Below, in pieces: positions 5,255-12,334 of a DNA stretch of 12,733 nt. This DNA is from Holosporales bacterium (lineage in GTDB: Bacteria; Pseudomonadota; Alphaproteobacteria; UBA3830; JAIRMZ01). Position 1 is the stretch's first letter; every line of letters begins with the position of its first letter. The position numbers and the translations under genes were made by a program. The notes beneath the pieces are model-generated. The model saw only the letters and a list, made by a program, of their open reading frames with translations. It made no database searches and had not been told where the DNA came from. The DNA is taken from assembly GCA_031258355.1 (NCBI GenBank), contig JAIRMZ010000056.1, forward strand, positions 1 to 12,733, in the 5' to 3' direction.

Positions 5255-7708
5255 ATGTCTTCTAGGTATGGACTTCTTTCTATTCTTTTTTCTAAAAAAC
5301 ACCTCCCTTTGTTTCTTCTTGTTACCAGTATCTTGGTCCTCTTCCTCCTTTTCGAAGGGCCTTTAGCGATCATCCTCTTTGGTCTTTTTTCTGGAGGAGG
5401 ACTTTACGGGCTTGTTCGTTCTTGGAGAAGAGCTGAGCAGAAAGCACGTGTCTGGGAAGAACGTTGCACCAGTGCAGAAGCTTATTGTCAGCTTTTGCCT
5501 TATGGGGTGCTTGTTTTCGATGACGAAGGGCATTGTCATTTTTCTAATACACTTACACGTCAACTCTTTCCAGGAGGGGCAATCACTTCGTTTTCGGATT
5601 TACTCGCGCACTTCTCGGAATATCCAAAAATGCAGGAGACCCTTAGGCTTTTTTGGGAAAAGACAGAAGATAAACATCAGCAGTATCTGGACATCCCTTT
5701 ATCGAAAAAGGACAAGACGCTTGCCTGGTGGCGCATCACTGCTGCTCCCCTTCCTTCTTCTCCCGGTTGGACGATGTGGAGTTTTGCGGACCTCACGCCA
5801 GCAGCGCGCATCTCGGAGTTCCCGGAAGCTTCTCCAGTCTTCCTTCTCGAACTGCTGCATAGCTCTACAGTAGGATACTTTACCATCGATACCACGGAAA
5901 CCGTTGTATTCTGTAATGCAATTTTTGCTCACTGGTTGGGACGTAAAAGAACGGAAATTCTCGGGATGCCAGTACAGAAGCTGTTTACAGAGGACTTTCC
6001 GCCAAGTCTTCCCACAGCAGAAGGGGCGGATCGTTTTGCGCCCGCTTCCTTTTTTCCTATGACCATAAAAAGTGAGACGACGTCTCTTCCCGTCAAGGTT
6101 CAACATATCTTTGATCGAGAAGCTTGGCACACTTACAGCGTTTGGGCTGAGGAGAAAATAACCCCTTCCGAACCTGTAAAGACCGAGAAGCTCTCCGCTT
6201 TTATACAATCTATGGCCCAATCTCCATTGGGCGTTCTAACTCTCGATGAAAACTTCACTCTTACTGCTTGCAATACGGCTATAGAGAAACTCCTTGGACA
6301 GGCGGTGCAAAGCCTTATCGGGAGGAACTTGTGGGCCTTTGTTGAGGAGAAAAATCAAGTCGCTTTCCAAAATTTTCTCAGAGAAGCGACGAGTTCTTTT
6401 GAAAAACCTTTCGAGACAGAGCTCTTAGGAGAAGAGCGCCGTGCTGTGCTTATTTATGGGGAAAACTTCGAGCATTCTTTCGTTTTGTACTTGGCAGATA
6501 TAACGTCGCGGAAACGTGTAGAAAACCAAATCCTCCAATCTCAGAAAATTCAAGCAGTGGGACAGTTAGCCGGAAGTATTGCGCATGATTTCAACAATCT
6601 TTTGACCGCCATGATTGGCTACTGTGATCTTCTTCTTGGACGCTATTCTCCTGCCGAACAGTCCTTTGCTGATGTAATGCAAATCAAGCAGAACGCTAAT
6701 CGCGCCTCGCACCTAGTGCAGCAACTTCTTGCTTTCTCACGTCGCCAAACCCTTCAACCTGAGGTGATAGATGTTGCAGATACCCTCTCTGATCTTTCGG
6801 CGTTATTGCAGCGTTTGTTGGGAGAACGCGTCGACCTCCAGATCTTGTATGGCAGCTCTCTGGGATTGGTCCGTGCCGATCCGATCCAATTGGAGCAAGT
6901 GATTATCAATCTCTGTGTTAATGCACGCGATGCGATGCCTGACGGGGGTACGCTTCTTCTCAAAATTTCTGCGACAAAAACAACCATCCCTACTACGGTT
7001 CATGGAGAAGTCATGCCTCCTGGAACCTATACCTTGATCGAGGTGCAAGATACGGGAATGGGTATCCCCCCTGAAGACCTGCCTTATATCTTTGATCCTT
7101 TTTATTCGACGAAGCCTCTTGGAGCAGGGACAGGACTGGGCCTTGCGACTGTTCATGGCATTATTAAACAAACGGGTGGATTTATTGATATTTCCAGCCT
7201 ATGCGGCAAAGGAACAACCTTCCGCGTTTTCCTCCCCATCTACGAAAACGCATCCGCAATATCTTCCCGTTCTTCTCCCCCTCCCTTAGCGGAAAAGCCC
7301 AAAGACCTGACGGGATCTGGCCATATCCTTCTCGTGGAGGACGAAGAAGCGGTACGGCTCTTCAGTGCGCGCGCTTTACGCGACAAAGGATACACCGTGA
7401 CAGAAGCGGAGAATGGGCACGAAGCCCTCACTTATTTTCAAGATCATCCAGAGGAGAAAATCGATTTGCTGATCACGGACGTGATTATGCCCAAGATGGA
7501 TGGTCCCACGCTGATGAAAGAAATCCGTGCAAAGCATCCCCATCTCAAGGGTATTTTCATCTCCGGATATACCGAAGATCGGTTGCTCCAAGGGACAGAG
7601 GAGGTGGCAGGAATTGCCTTTCTTCAGAAACCTTTTGACCTTAAACAACTTGCGGAAAAAGTCCGTTCTATGCTGCAGGGGGAAATACAGCGAGAGCTAA
7701 TCTTCTAA
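5255..7708 (+). CDS. cckA: Hybrid sensor histidine kinase CckA
   Basis: CckA is the membrane hybrid kinase/phosphatase that, through ChpT, sets phosphorylation of CtrA (and CpdR) in Alphaproteobacteria. In this 817-residue protein, two hydrophobic spans lie at about 17-33 and 36-53. Three PAS-like sensor segments follow at roughly 75-180, 195-295 and 313-420. The dimerisation/phosphoacceptor segment reads AVGQLAGSIAHDFNNLLTAM with His444. The ATPase domain has the N box (INLCVNARDAMPDGG, Asn552 and Asn556), the G1 box DTGMG (Asp599), an FDPFYSTK F-box and GTGLGLATVHGI. The C-terminal receiver domain starts at HILLVEDEE (Asp696, Glu697), with phospho-Asp742 in ITDVIMPKMDG, Ser770 and Lys792. 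All catalytic residues are present. It is longer than Caulobacter CckA (691 aa), with the extra length in the sensor region. The last 12 bp overlap the convergent heparinase-like gene. ChpT and CtrA are not in the window. Confidence 0.93.
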   Translation: MSSRYGLLSILFSKKHLPLFLLVTSILVLFLLFEGPLAIILFGLFSGGGLYGLVRSWRRAEQKARVWEERCTSAEAYCQLLPYGVLVFDDEGHCHFSNTLTRQLFPGGAITSFSDLLAHFSEYPKMQETLRLFWEKTEDKHQQYLDIPLSKKDKTLAWWRITAAPLPSSPGWTMWSFADLTPAARISEFPEASPVFLLELLHSSTVGYFTIDTTETVVFCNAIFAHWLGRKRTEILGMPVQKLFTEDFPPSLPTAEGADRFAPASFFPMTIKSETTSLPVKVQHIFDREAWHTYSVWAEEKITPSEPVKTEKLSAFIQSMAQSPLGVLTLDENFTLTACNTAIEKLLGQAVQSLIGRNLWAFVEEKNQVAFQNFLREATSSFEKPFETELLGEERRAVLIYGENFEHSFVLYLADITSRKRVENQILQSQKIQAVGQLAGSIAHDFNNLLTAMIGYCDLLLGRYSPAEQSFADVMQIKQNANRASHLVQQLLAFSRRQTLQPEVIDVADTLSDLSALLQRLLGERVDLQILYGSSLGLVRADPIQLEQVIINLCVNARDAMPDGGTLLLKISATKTTIPTTVHGEVMPPGTYTLIEVQDTGMGIPPEDLPYIFDPFYSTKPLGAGTGLGLATVHGIIKQTGGFIDISSLCGKGTTFRVFLPIYENASAISSRSSPPPLAEKPKDLTGSGHILLVEDEEAVRLFSARALRDKGYTVTEAENGHEALTYFQDHPEEKIDLLITDVIMPKMDGPTLMKEIRAKHPHLKGIFISGYTEDRLLQGTEEVAGIAFLQKPFDLKQLAEKVRSMLQGEIQRELIF

Positions 7709-9355
7709 AGACTTTATTTGAAGCTGCCAACGCAGGACTGATGTCTCCGCTTCTGGAGGACAAAAAAGTGCTAGGACCTTGGTCGTTACCGGAAGACCTT
7801 CCTTCAACAAAGGAGGACCTGCGCGCAATTCTGCACAAAATCCTGGAGAGAAAGAGAATACAGCTTGCGGTTGGTCAGACAATGCCCAAGAAAGTTGCAT
7901 CTCCTGCAATTGAAAATCCCCTTCGTCTAAAAAAGTAAACAGCAATGCTGTGGAAAAACCTAAAGGTGAAAAAACGGTTTCTTCTCCGCGTAAAACACAC
8001 TCTTCTTTATCCAAAAACAAGCAGCGCTTTAGGCTAAAAGGCTCCCCCTCTAGATGCCAGCGTGCTATCCCCTGGATCCAGGAACGAGTCCCTGCACCTT
8101 TCATTTCTAAGTGAGGAATGGCACGAAAACTGGCGACAGGTCGGTAAGAATGGCCATGGAAAGAATCATTGAAAACCTGTACCTGTGTCCGGAGAAGAAG
8201 GCGTCTTGACTGGCAACTGTATTCTGCATTTATGGGGGAGAAAGGCACCTTCAACGAAGGTGAAAAAGCCTCTCTTTCCACGAATAAGGCTTGCTCCTCT
8301 GTTTTGACAACGAAGAAGCGGAGCGTTGGCGAGGGAGCTCCTCTCCATGAAGGAAGGTTAGGGGCACGCGACAACGCTAACTGAAGAATATCCTTACGAG
8401 GGAGGCATCCACTCCCTAGCAAGCTTAGACCTCCATCTGGATGCTGGAGCTTTTGGAGATGTGCTGCCAGCTGGCGGATCGTAACTTCAAAAGCGCTTGG
8501 AATTGAAAGAACACTCCTTCCCGAAAGTGTGCGAATGTCCAGCAGAAGGCGGAGAGCTTCCAGCAATTCCCACGGATAGCTCTCATTAAAAGAGATTTTG
8601 TTTTCTAAAGTTTGAGAAAAATCCCCCAAGGCTTTGATCAAGAAGGGAGAAGACTCTCCATAAAAGGCTATCGTTGTTTCAAACAACCCTTTAATTGCGT
8701 GCAAATTTGCCGGATTCTCAACTGTTAAGGAAGTTACACGACGAAGATAACGATATTGTTTTGCTAAATTCTTCAAAAAACTCTGATGAAAATTTTGATC
8801 AGCCGTTTTGGCAACAAAGCTGTAGGCTTGTACCCAAGCCGAAAGGCGTTTCCCTAGAACATCTGGACGCCAAGCAAGAGGAGAAATCCGAGACAAATGT
8901 GCCATCCAATGGCGAACAAGAGCCCGTGCTTGCAAGCGCTGGGGAACATCCCCAATCGTCATAAGAACGCTCAGCCAGGAGAAACTGTGCAGCTCAGCAC
9001 TCTCTTCCTCAGTAAGGGAGGTAAAGTCCCAGAACGCCTCTTCTCCCACGAAAGAGTGGGCTCGACCACTACATAAAAAAAAGAACCTATTTTGAAAGGT
9101 TTCCTCGATCCGATAATCCGTTGGCCATAGAATGGGAACATTGACCTTTAAAGATTTTGGTGTCGTCCCCGCCAGCGTAAGAGCATAAACCGGAAGGCGC
9201 GCCCCAAGGCGATGAACACGGGAAGAAAACCTGTGCCAAGACGCATGCAACGCACGTAGAGAGGACTGAGAGAACGATGAAACGGGCCGAGAACGTTGTT
9301 TTTTGGACGCTGAAAAGAAACGTGAGATAAGAGATCCCTGAGCTGCTCTCCTCAT
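7697..9355 (-). CDS. Heparinase II/III-like protein with degenerate motifs
   Basis: This 552-residue protein resembles the heparinase II/III-like (alginate-lyase-like fold) proteins of Alphaproteobacteria. The N-terminal alpha-helical part shows LWPTDY (76-81), ELHSFSWLSVL (121-131) and the distinctive AWRPDVLGKRLSAWVQAYSF (161-180). The middle has LEALRLLLDIRTL and LQHPDGGLSLLGSG (303-316), corresponding to the DGGLALFNG region. The C-terminal beta-rich part includes IARWHLEGEPF and LRGEETVF. In typical members the segment before LLEALLDL reads like GGHxSRNP; here it is ISFNESYP (254-261), and the SxAHAGxLSFE-type block also seems replaced. Loss of lyase activity is therefore possible. No clear signal peptide is visible; the N-terminus is basic and polar. 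The start at 9355 has GGAAAAGGG just upstream. It is convergent with cckA and divergent from miaB. I am confident of family membership, not of catalysis. Confidence 0.75.
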   Translation of the reverse strand: MRRAAQGSLISRFFSASKKQRSRPVSSFSQSSLRALHASWHRFSSRVHRLGARLPVYALTLAGTTPKSLKVNVPILWPTDYRIEETFQNRFFFLCSGRAHSFVGEEAFWDFTSLTEEESAELHSFSWLSVLMTIGDVPQRLQARALVRHWMAHLSRISPLAWRPDVLGKRLSAWVQAYSFVAKTADQNFHQSFLKNLAKQYRYLRRVTSLTVENPANLHAIKGLFETTIAFYGESSPFLIKALGDFSQTLENKISFNESYPWELLEALRLLLDIRTLSGRSVLSIPSAFEVTIRQLAAHLQKLQHPDGGLSLLGSGCLPRKDILQLALSRAPNLPSWRGAPSPTLRFFVVKTEEQALFVEREAFSPSLKVPFSPINAEYSCQSRRLLLRTQVQVFNDSFHGHSYRPVASFRAIPHLEMKGAGTRSWIQGIARWHLEGEPFSLKRCLFLDKEECVLRGEETVFSPLGFSTALLFTFLDEGDFQLQEMQLSWALSDQPQAVFSFSPGFCAELRAGPPLLKEGLPVTTKVLALFCPPEAETSVLRWQLQIKSLED

Positions 9356-9656
9356 AACCCTTTTCCGTATATCAAAACAGTAAAAGATGGGTTAATAAAA
9401 CCCTGAAGGCTTCCATGCCACCTCATCCTAACCAGAAACAAGTTGCTGTACGCAAGAACGCTTGTCAAGTTTTTCTTGCGAACTGTCTCTAAGTCGAGAG
9501 ATCATCCTTTATAAATTTACCAGATAGAATAGCAAAACTACGTATTTTCCTGGAAATATTGAGGATGGGAACAGTGAGAGGCTTTTATTTTATCTTTATT
9601 GCAGGATAAATTCTCAAGACAAAAAAATGCCTTGATCTCCTTTTGTCTCTGTTTCT
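9356..9656. other. Divergent intergenic region (heparinase-like / miaB)
   Basis: This 301-bp spacer must hold the promoters for the leftward heparinase-like gene and rightward miaB. It is AT-richer than its flanks. It contains a nested inverted repeat (9441-9484) and scattered -10-like words (TATAAA at 9510, TAGAAT at 9525, TAAATT at 9607), none with a convincing -35 at 16-18 bp. A near CtrA-like half-site (TTAA, 7 bases, CTGA) at 9392-9406 is too poor to call. I see no tRNA, no gene longer than 15 codons, and no intrinsic terminator. Confidence 0.7.
9441..9484. repeat. Nested inverted repeat / potential hairpin
   Basis: CGCAAGAA (9451-9458) and TTCTTGCG (9473-9480) form a perfect 8-bp stem. 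The outer arms AGTT (9441-9444) and AACT (9481-9484) can extend it across a six-base bulge. Inside the loop is a second palindrome, CTTG-T-CAAG (9461-9469). There is no T-run after the right arm, so it is not a standard terminator on either strand. The possibilities are a protein-binding operator between the divergent genes or an RNA structure. This is seen directly; the function is unknown. Confidence 0.55.
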
Positions 9657-9661
9657 ATGCT
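9632..9661 (+). promoter_or_regulatory. Candidate sigma-70 promoter overlapping the first miaB start codon
   Basis: TTGATC (9632-9637) and TATGCT (9656-9661) are separated by 18 bases. The -10 word contains the first possible miaB ATG (9657). Transcription would then begin near 9667-9669, at the second ATG (9669), giving a leaderless mRNA. No Shine-Dalgarno precedes either ATG, which fits this reading. It is weak matching only and needs a transcription start map. Confidence 0.3.
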
Positions 9662-10988
9662 GTTTTCTATGCCAGGCGTATGGATCAAAAACTTCGGGTG
9701 CCAGACGAACGTCTATGATGCAGAGCGGATAAGCGCTCTTTTACGGAAAGAAGGATATCATACCGTTACTACACCTGCCGCAGCTCAGCTTATCGTCTTG
9801 AATACCTGCCATATACGTGAGAAAGCGACAGAGAAACTATTCTCAGACCTAGGGCGTCTCCGCGCCCTGAAAACGGGTCCCCTTCCTCCTAAAATTTTCG
9901 TAACAGGATGCGTTGCGCAAGCTTTAGGCAAAGAAATATGGCAACGTGCTCCTTGGGTGGATGGAATCGTGGGTCCCCAAGCGACGCATCGTCTTCCCGA
10001 TCTTTTGCGCGCCTCCTCCCAACCCGTCCTCTGTCTAGAAAAAACCCTTCCAGAGAAATTCCAGGAGCCTATTCTTTCAGATTCTCCCACTAAGGTAACG
10101 GCTTTGCTGGTCATTCAAGAAGGATGCGACAACGGATGCACCTACTGCGTTGTGCCTTCTACACGAGGAAGGAGCTTCTCCCGACCCGTCGCCTCGGTTT
10201 TAGAGGAAGCGCGTACCCTTCTCCAACAAGGCGTTCGCGAAATTACGCTAGTCGGACAGAACGTGAATGCTTACTGCGCTCAGGATGAGACAGGAGCTCT
10301 CTGCGATTTCGGGTCATTACTTTTTCTTGTCGCTGCTCTTCCAGGAATCAAGCGGTTACGGTACACAACGTCACACCCTCAAGATATTACCGACACGCTC
10401 CTTCGCGCTCATGCCACACTGCCCTCTCTGATGCCCGCTGTTCATCTTCCCGTTCAAAGCGGATCTGACGCCATACTGCGCGCTATGAAGCGCCCTTATA
10501 CACGCACGCTCTATCTGGAGGCGCTTGAAAAGCTACGTGCAGCACGTTCAGATATCGCTTTTTCATCGGATTTTATCGTTGGATTCCCCGGAGAGACGGA
10601 GGAAGACTTCCAAGCTACCCTTGCGTTGGTTGAGGAAGTGTCTTACGCACAGGCCTATGCCTTCAAATACAGTATTCGACCCGGAACACCGGCGGCTTCC
10701 TTGCCCGAACAAGTGCCTGATCCGGTTAAAAAGCAACGTCTTGCAAGTCTTTTGGCTCTTCTCGAAACTCAGCAACAGGCGTTTTATCGTCAACACCTTG
10801 GCCAAGTCGTTGACGTTTTGTTCGAGAAGCGGGGACGTCACTTAGGAGAGATAACGGGACGTACCCCACATTTTCTCCCAGTCGTTGTGCAAGGATCCAC
10901 GGATCTTATTGGATCTTGCTGTTCTGTGCGCCTCACAAAGGGGCTCTCTCATAGTCTCCAAGGAGAAATCGCGGAGTCTTCCCTATAA
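9657..10988 (+). CDS. miaB: tRNA-2-methylthio-N6-dimethylallyladenosine synthase MiaB
   Basis: MiaB is a radical-SAM methylthiotransferase that converts i6A37 to ms2i6A37 in tRNAs reading UNN codons. The 443-residue protein has the three N-terminal cluster cysteines in FGCQTN (Cys15), NTCHIR (Cys51) and TGCVAQ (Cys85). The radical-SAM CxxxCxxC lies in EGCDNGCTYCVVPSTRGRSFSRP (Cys157, 161, 164), and LVGQNVNAY (198-206) is typical of MiaB rather than of MtaB or RimO. HLPVQSGSDAILRAMKRPYTR and SDFIVGFPGETEEDF follow. A short C-terminal TRAM domain occupies roughly 375-440. The length is normal. Two ATGs are possible, at 9657 and at 9669 (MPGVWIKNFGCQ); the latter fits family starts slightly better and may be leaderless. 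No Shine-Dalgarno precedes either. In many Alphaproteobacteria miaB lies by phoH and ybeY, but here it sits next to glyA. Confidence 0.95.
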   Translation: MLFSMPGVWIKNFGCQTNVYDAERISALLRKEGYHTVTTPAAAQLIVLNTCHIREKATEKLFSDLGRLRALKTGPLPPKIFVTGCVAQALGKEIWQRAPWVDGIVGPQATHRLPDLLRASSQPVLCLEKTLPEKFQEPILSDSPTKVTALLVIQEGCDNGCTYCVVPSTRGRSFSRPVASVLEEARTLLQQGVREITLVGQNVNAYCAQDETGALCDFGSLLFLVAALPGIKRLRYTTSHPQDITDTLLRAHATLPSLMPAVHLPVQSGSDAILRAMKRPYTRTLYLEALEKLRAARSDIAFSSDFIVGFPGETEEDFQATLALVEEVSYAQAYAFKYSIRPGTPAASLPEQVPDPVKKQRLASLLALLETQQQAFYRQHLGQVVDVLFEKRGRHLGEITGRTPHFLPVVVQGSTDLIGSCCSVRLTKGLSHSLQGEIAESSL

Positions 10989-10989
10989 T
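10984..10989 (+). promoter_or_regulatory. Candidate glyA -10 box overlapping the miaB stop codon
   Basis: A perfect TATAAT covers the miaB stop (TAA 10986-10988). Initiation near 10996 would give glyA a leader of about 55 nt. No TTGACA-like -35 lies 16-18 bases upstream and there is no extended -10 TG, so this may be chance. Confidence 0.25.
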
Positions 10990-11001
10990 CGCTTTACGTC
11001 C

Positions 11002-11027
11002 AGCAAGGAACGAGTTATCCTGCTTTT
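11002..11027 (+). terminator. Weak bulged hairpin with T4 between miaB and glyA
   Basis: AGC-A-AGGA (11002-11009) can pair with TCCTGCT (11018-11024), leaving one bulged A, and four T residues end at 11027. This could be a weak terminator for miaB or a structure in the glyA leader. The stem is short and the T-run minimal, so confidence is low. Confidence 0.2.
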
Positions 11028-11051
11028 GCGTCCCTTTGACAAAAGGAAATC

Positions 11052-12320
11052 ATGATACCAGCGCACTCTGCTGATCCTGTGTTTCAGATGATAGCGGCAG
11101 AGCAGGTGCGGCAACAAACTCAAGTCGAGATGATCGCTTCAGAGAATTTCGTCTCTCGAGCCGTTTTGCAAGCGATGGGATCCGTCCTTACCAACAAATA
11201 CGCTGAAGGATATCCCGGAAAAAGGTACTACGGTGGCTGCGTCTTCGTGGATCAAGTAGAGACCCTTGCGATAGAACGTGCTTGCGCTTTATTCCATTGT
11301 GCTTATGCCAATGTCCAACCCCATTCCGGTGCACAAGCGAATACGGCAGCGTTGTATGCCTTTTTGAAACCAGGAGACACGCTGCTGGGCATGCGGCTTA
11401 GTGCGGGAGGGCACCTTACACACGGAGCGGCTCCCACCGTTTCTGGCAAATGGTTTCAGGCGGTTTCTTATGGTGTTCGTGAAGAAGATGGGCTTATCGA
11501 TTATGATGAGGTAACACGCCTAGCATATCAGCATAAACCACGTCTCATTATTGCTGGAGCCTCTGCCTATCCGCGTCAAATTGACTTTGCACGCTTTCGC
11601 CAAATTGCTGACGCTGTCGGAGCGATTTTGATGGCCGATGTCGCGCATTATGCAGGATTAATTACGGCCGAGGCTTATGCCAGTCCCTTCCCTCATGCAC
11701 AAATTGTTACATCCACAACGCATAAGACCCTTCGTGGTCCTAGAGGGGGGCTTATCTTGTGGAACGAAGAAGCTTATACAAAAGTGATTAATAGCGCCGT
11801 TTTCCCAGGCATTCAGGGAGGGCCTCTCATGCATATTATTGCCGCCAAAGCGGTTGCTTTTGGCGAGGCTCTCTCTCCTGCTTTTAAGGAGTATGCACAT
11901 CAAGTCATCAAGAATGCACGCGCTCTAGGAGAGGTGCTTAAAGAAGAGGGATTGCTTCTTGTTTCAGGAGGAACAGACTGTCACATGTTGGTTGTCGATT
12001 TACGTCCTATCGGCGTGACAGGACGGGACGCCGAACAAGCTCTTGAACGCGCTGGAATGACTTGCAATAAAAACGCCATTCCTTTTGATCCCCTCTCTCC
12101 CTCTGTAACTTCTGGTATCCGGCTTGGAACACCAGCCGGAACGACACGAGGATTCCGGGAGAAAGAATACCAGGACATAGGCCATTGGATGGCTGAAGTT
12201 CTTCGTGGTGTTCGAGATTATGGTGCAGAGGGGCATGCTCCTACAGAGAAAGCTGTCCGCCAGAAGATCACGGACCTTTGTAGACAGTTTCCCCTTTATC
12301 AAGAAGAAAGCGCCGCTTAG
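11052..12320 (+). CDS. glyA: Serine hydroxymethyltransferase GlyA
   Basis: GlyA is a pyridoxal-phosphate enzyme that interconverts serine and glycine while charging tetrahydrofolate with a one-carbon unit. The 422-residue length is typical. Seen in order are MIASENFVS (27-35), NKYAEGYPGKRYYGGC (48-63) with substrate-contacting tyrosines, PHSGAQANTA (90-99), LSAGGHLTHGAAPTVSGKWF (116-135), ADVAHYAG (195-202) with Asp196 under the cofactor ring, and STTHKTLRGPRGG (221-233) with Lys225 as the Schiff-base lysine. FPGIQGGP and SGIRLGTPAGTTRGF follow, the arginine binding the substrate carboxylate. The start at 11052 is preceded by AAGGA four bases upstream. The gene ends 14 bp before nusB. In many Alphaproteobacteria nrdR and riboflavin genes separate glyA from nusB; none is present here. 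It should be fully functional. Confidence 0.97.
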   Translation: MIPAHSADPVFQMIAAEQVRQQTQVEMIASENFVSRAVLQAMGSVLTNKYAEGYPGKRYYGGCVFVDQVETLAIERACALFHCAYANVQPHSGAQANTAALYAFLKPGDTLLGMRLSAGGHLTHGAAPTVSGKWFQAVSYGVREEDGLIDYDEVTRLAYQHKPRLIIAGASAYPRQIDFARFRQIADAVGAILMADVAHYAGLITAEAYASPFPHAQIVTSTTHKTLRGPRGGLILWNEEAYTKVINSAVFPGIQGGPLMHIIAAKAVAFGEALSPAFKEYAHQVIKNARALGEVLKEEGLLLVSGGTDCHMLVVDLRPIGVTGRDAEQALERAGMTCNKNAIPFDPLSPSVTSGIRLGTPAGTTRGFREKEYQDIGHWMAEVLRGVRDYGAEGHAPTEKAVRQKITDLCRQFPLYQEESAA

Positions 12321-12334
12321 AGTTTCTTTTAGGT

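Noticed and set aside
8695..8964. Plus-strand open frame of 89 codons
   Set aside because: It is the antisense shadow of the heparinase-like gene, has no ribosome site, and is of unrecognisable composition.
9392..9406. CtrA-like half-site (TTAA, seven bases, CTGA)
   Set aside because: The second half mismatches the TTAA-N7-TTAA consensus, and AT-rich spacers give such matches by chance.
9565..9609. 14-residue open frame upstream of miaB as a possible leader peptide
   Set aside because: It is preceded only by GAGG directly against the ATG and has no run of regulatory codons, attenuator hairpin or T-tract after it.
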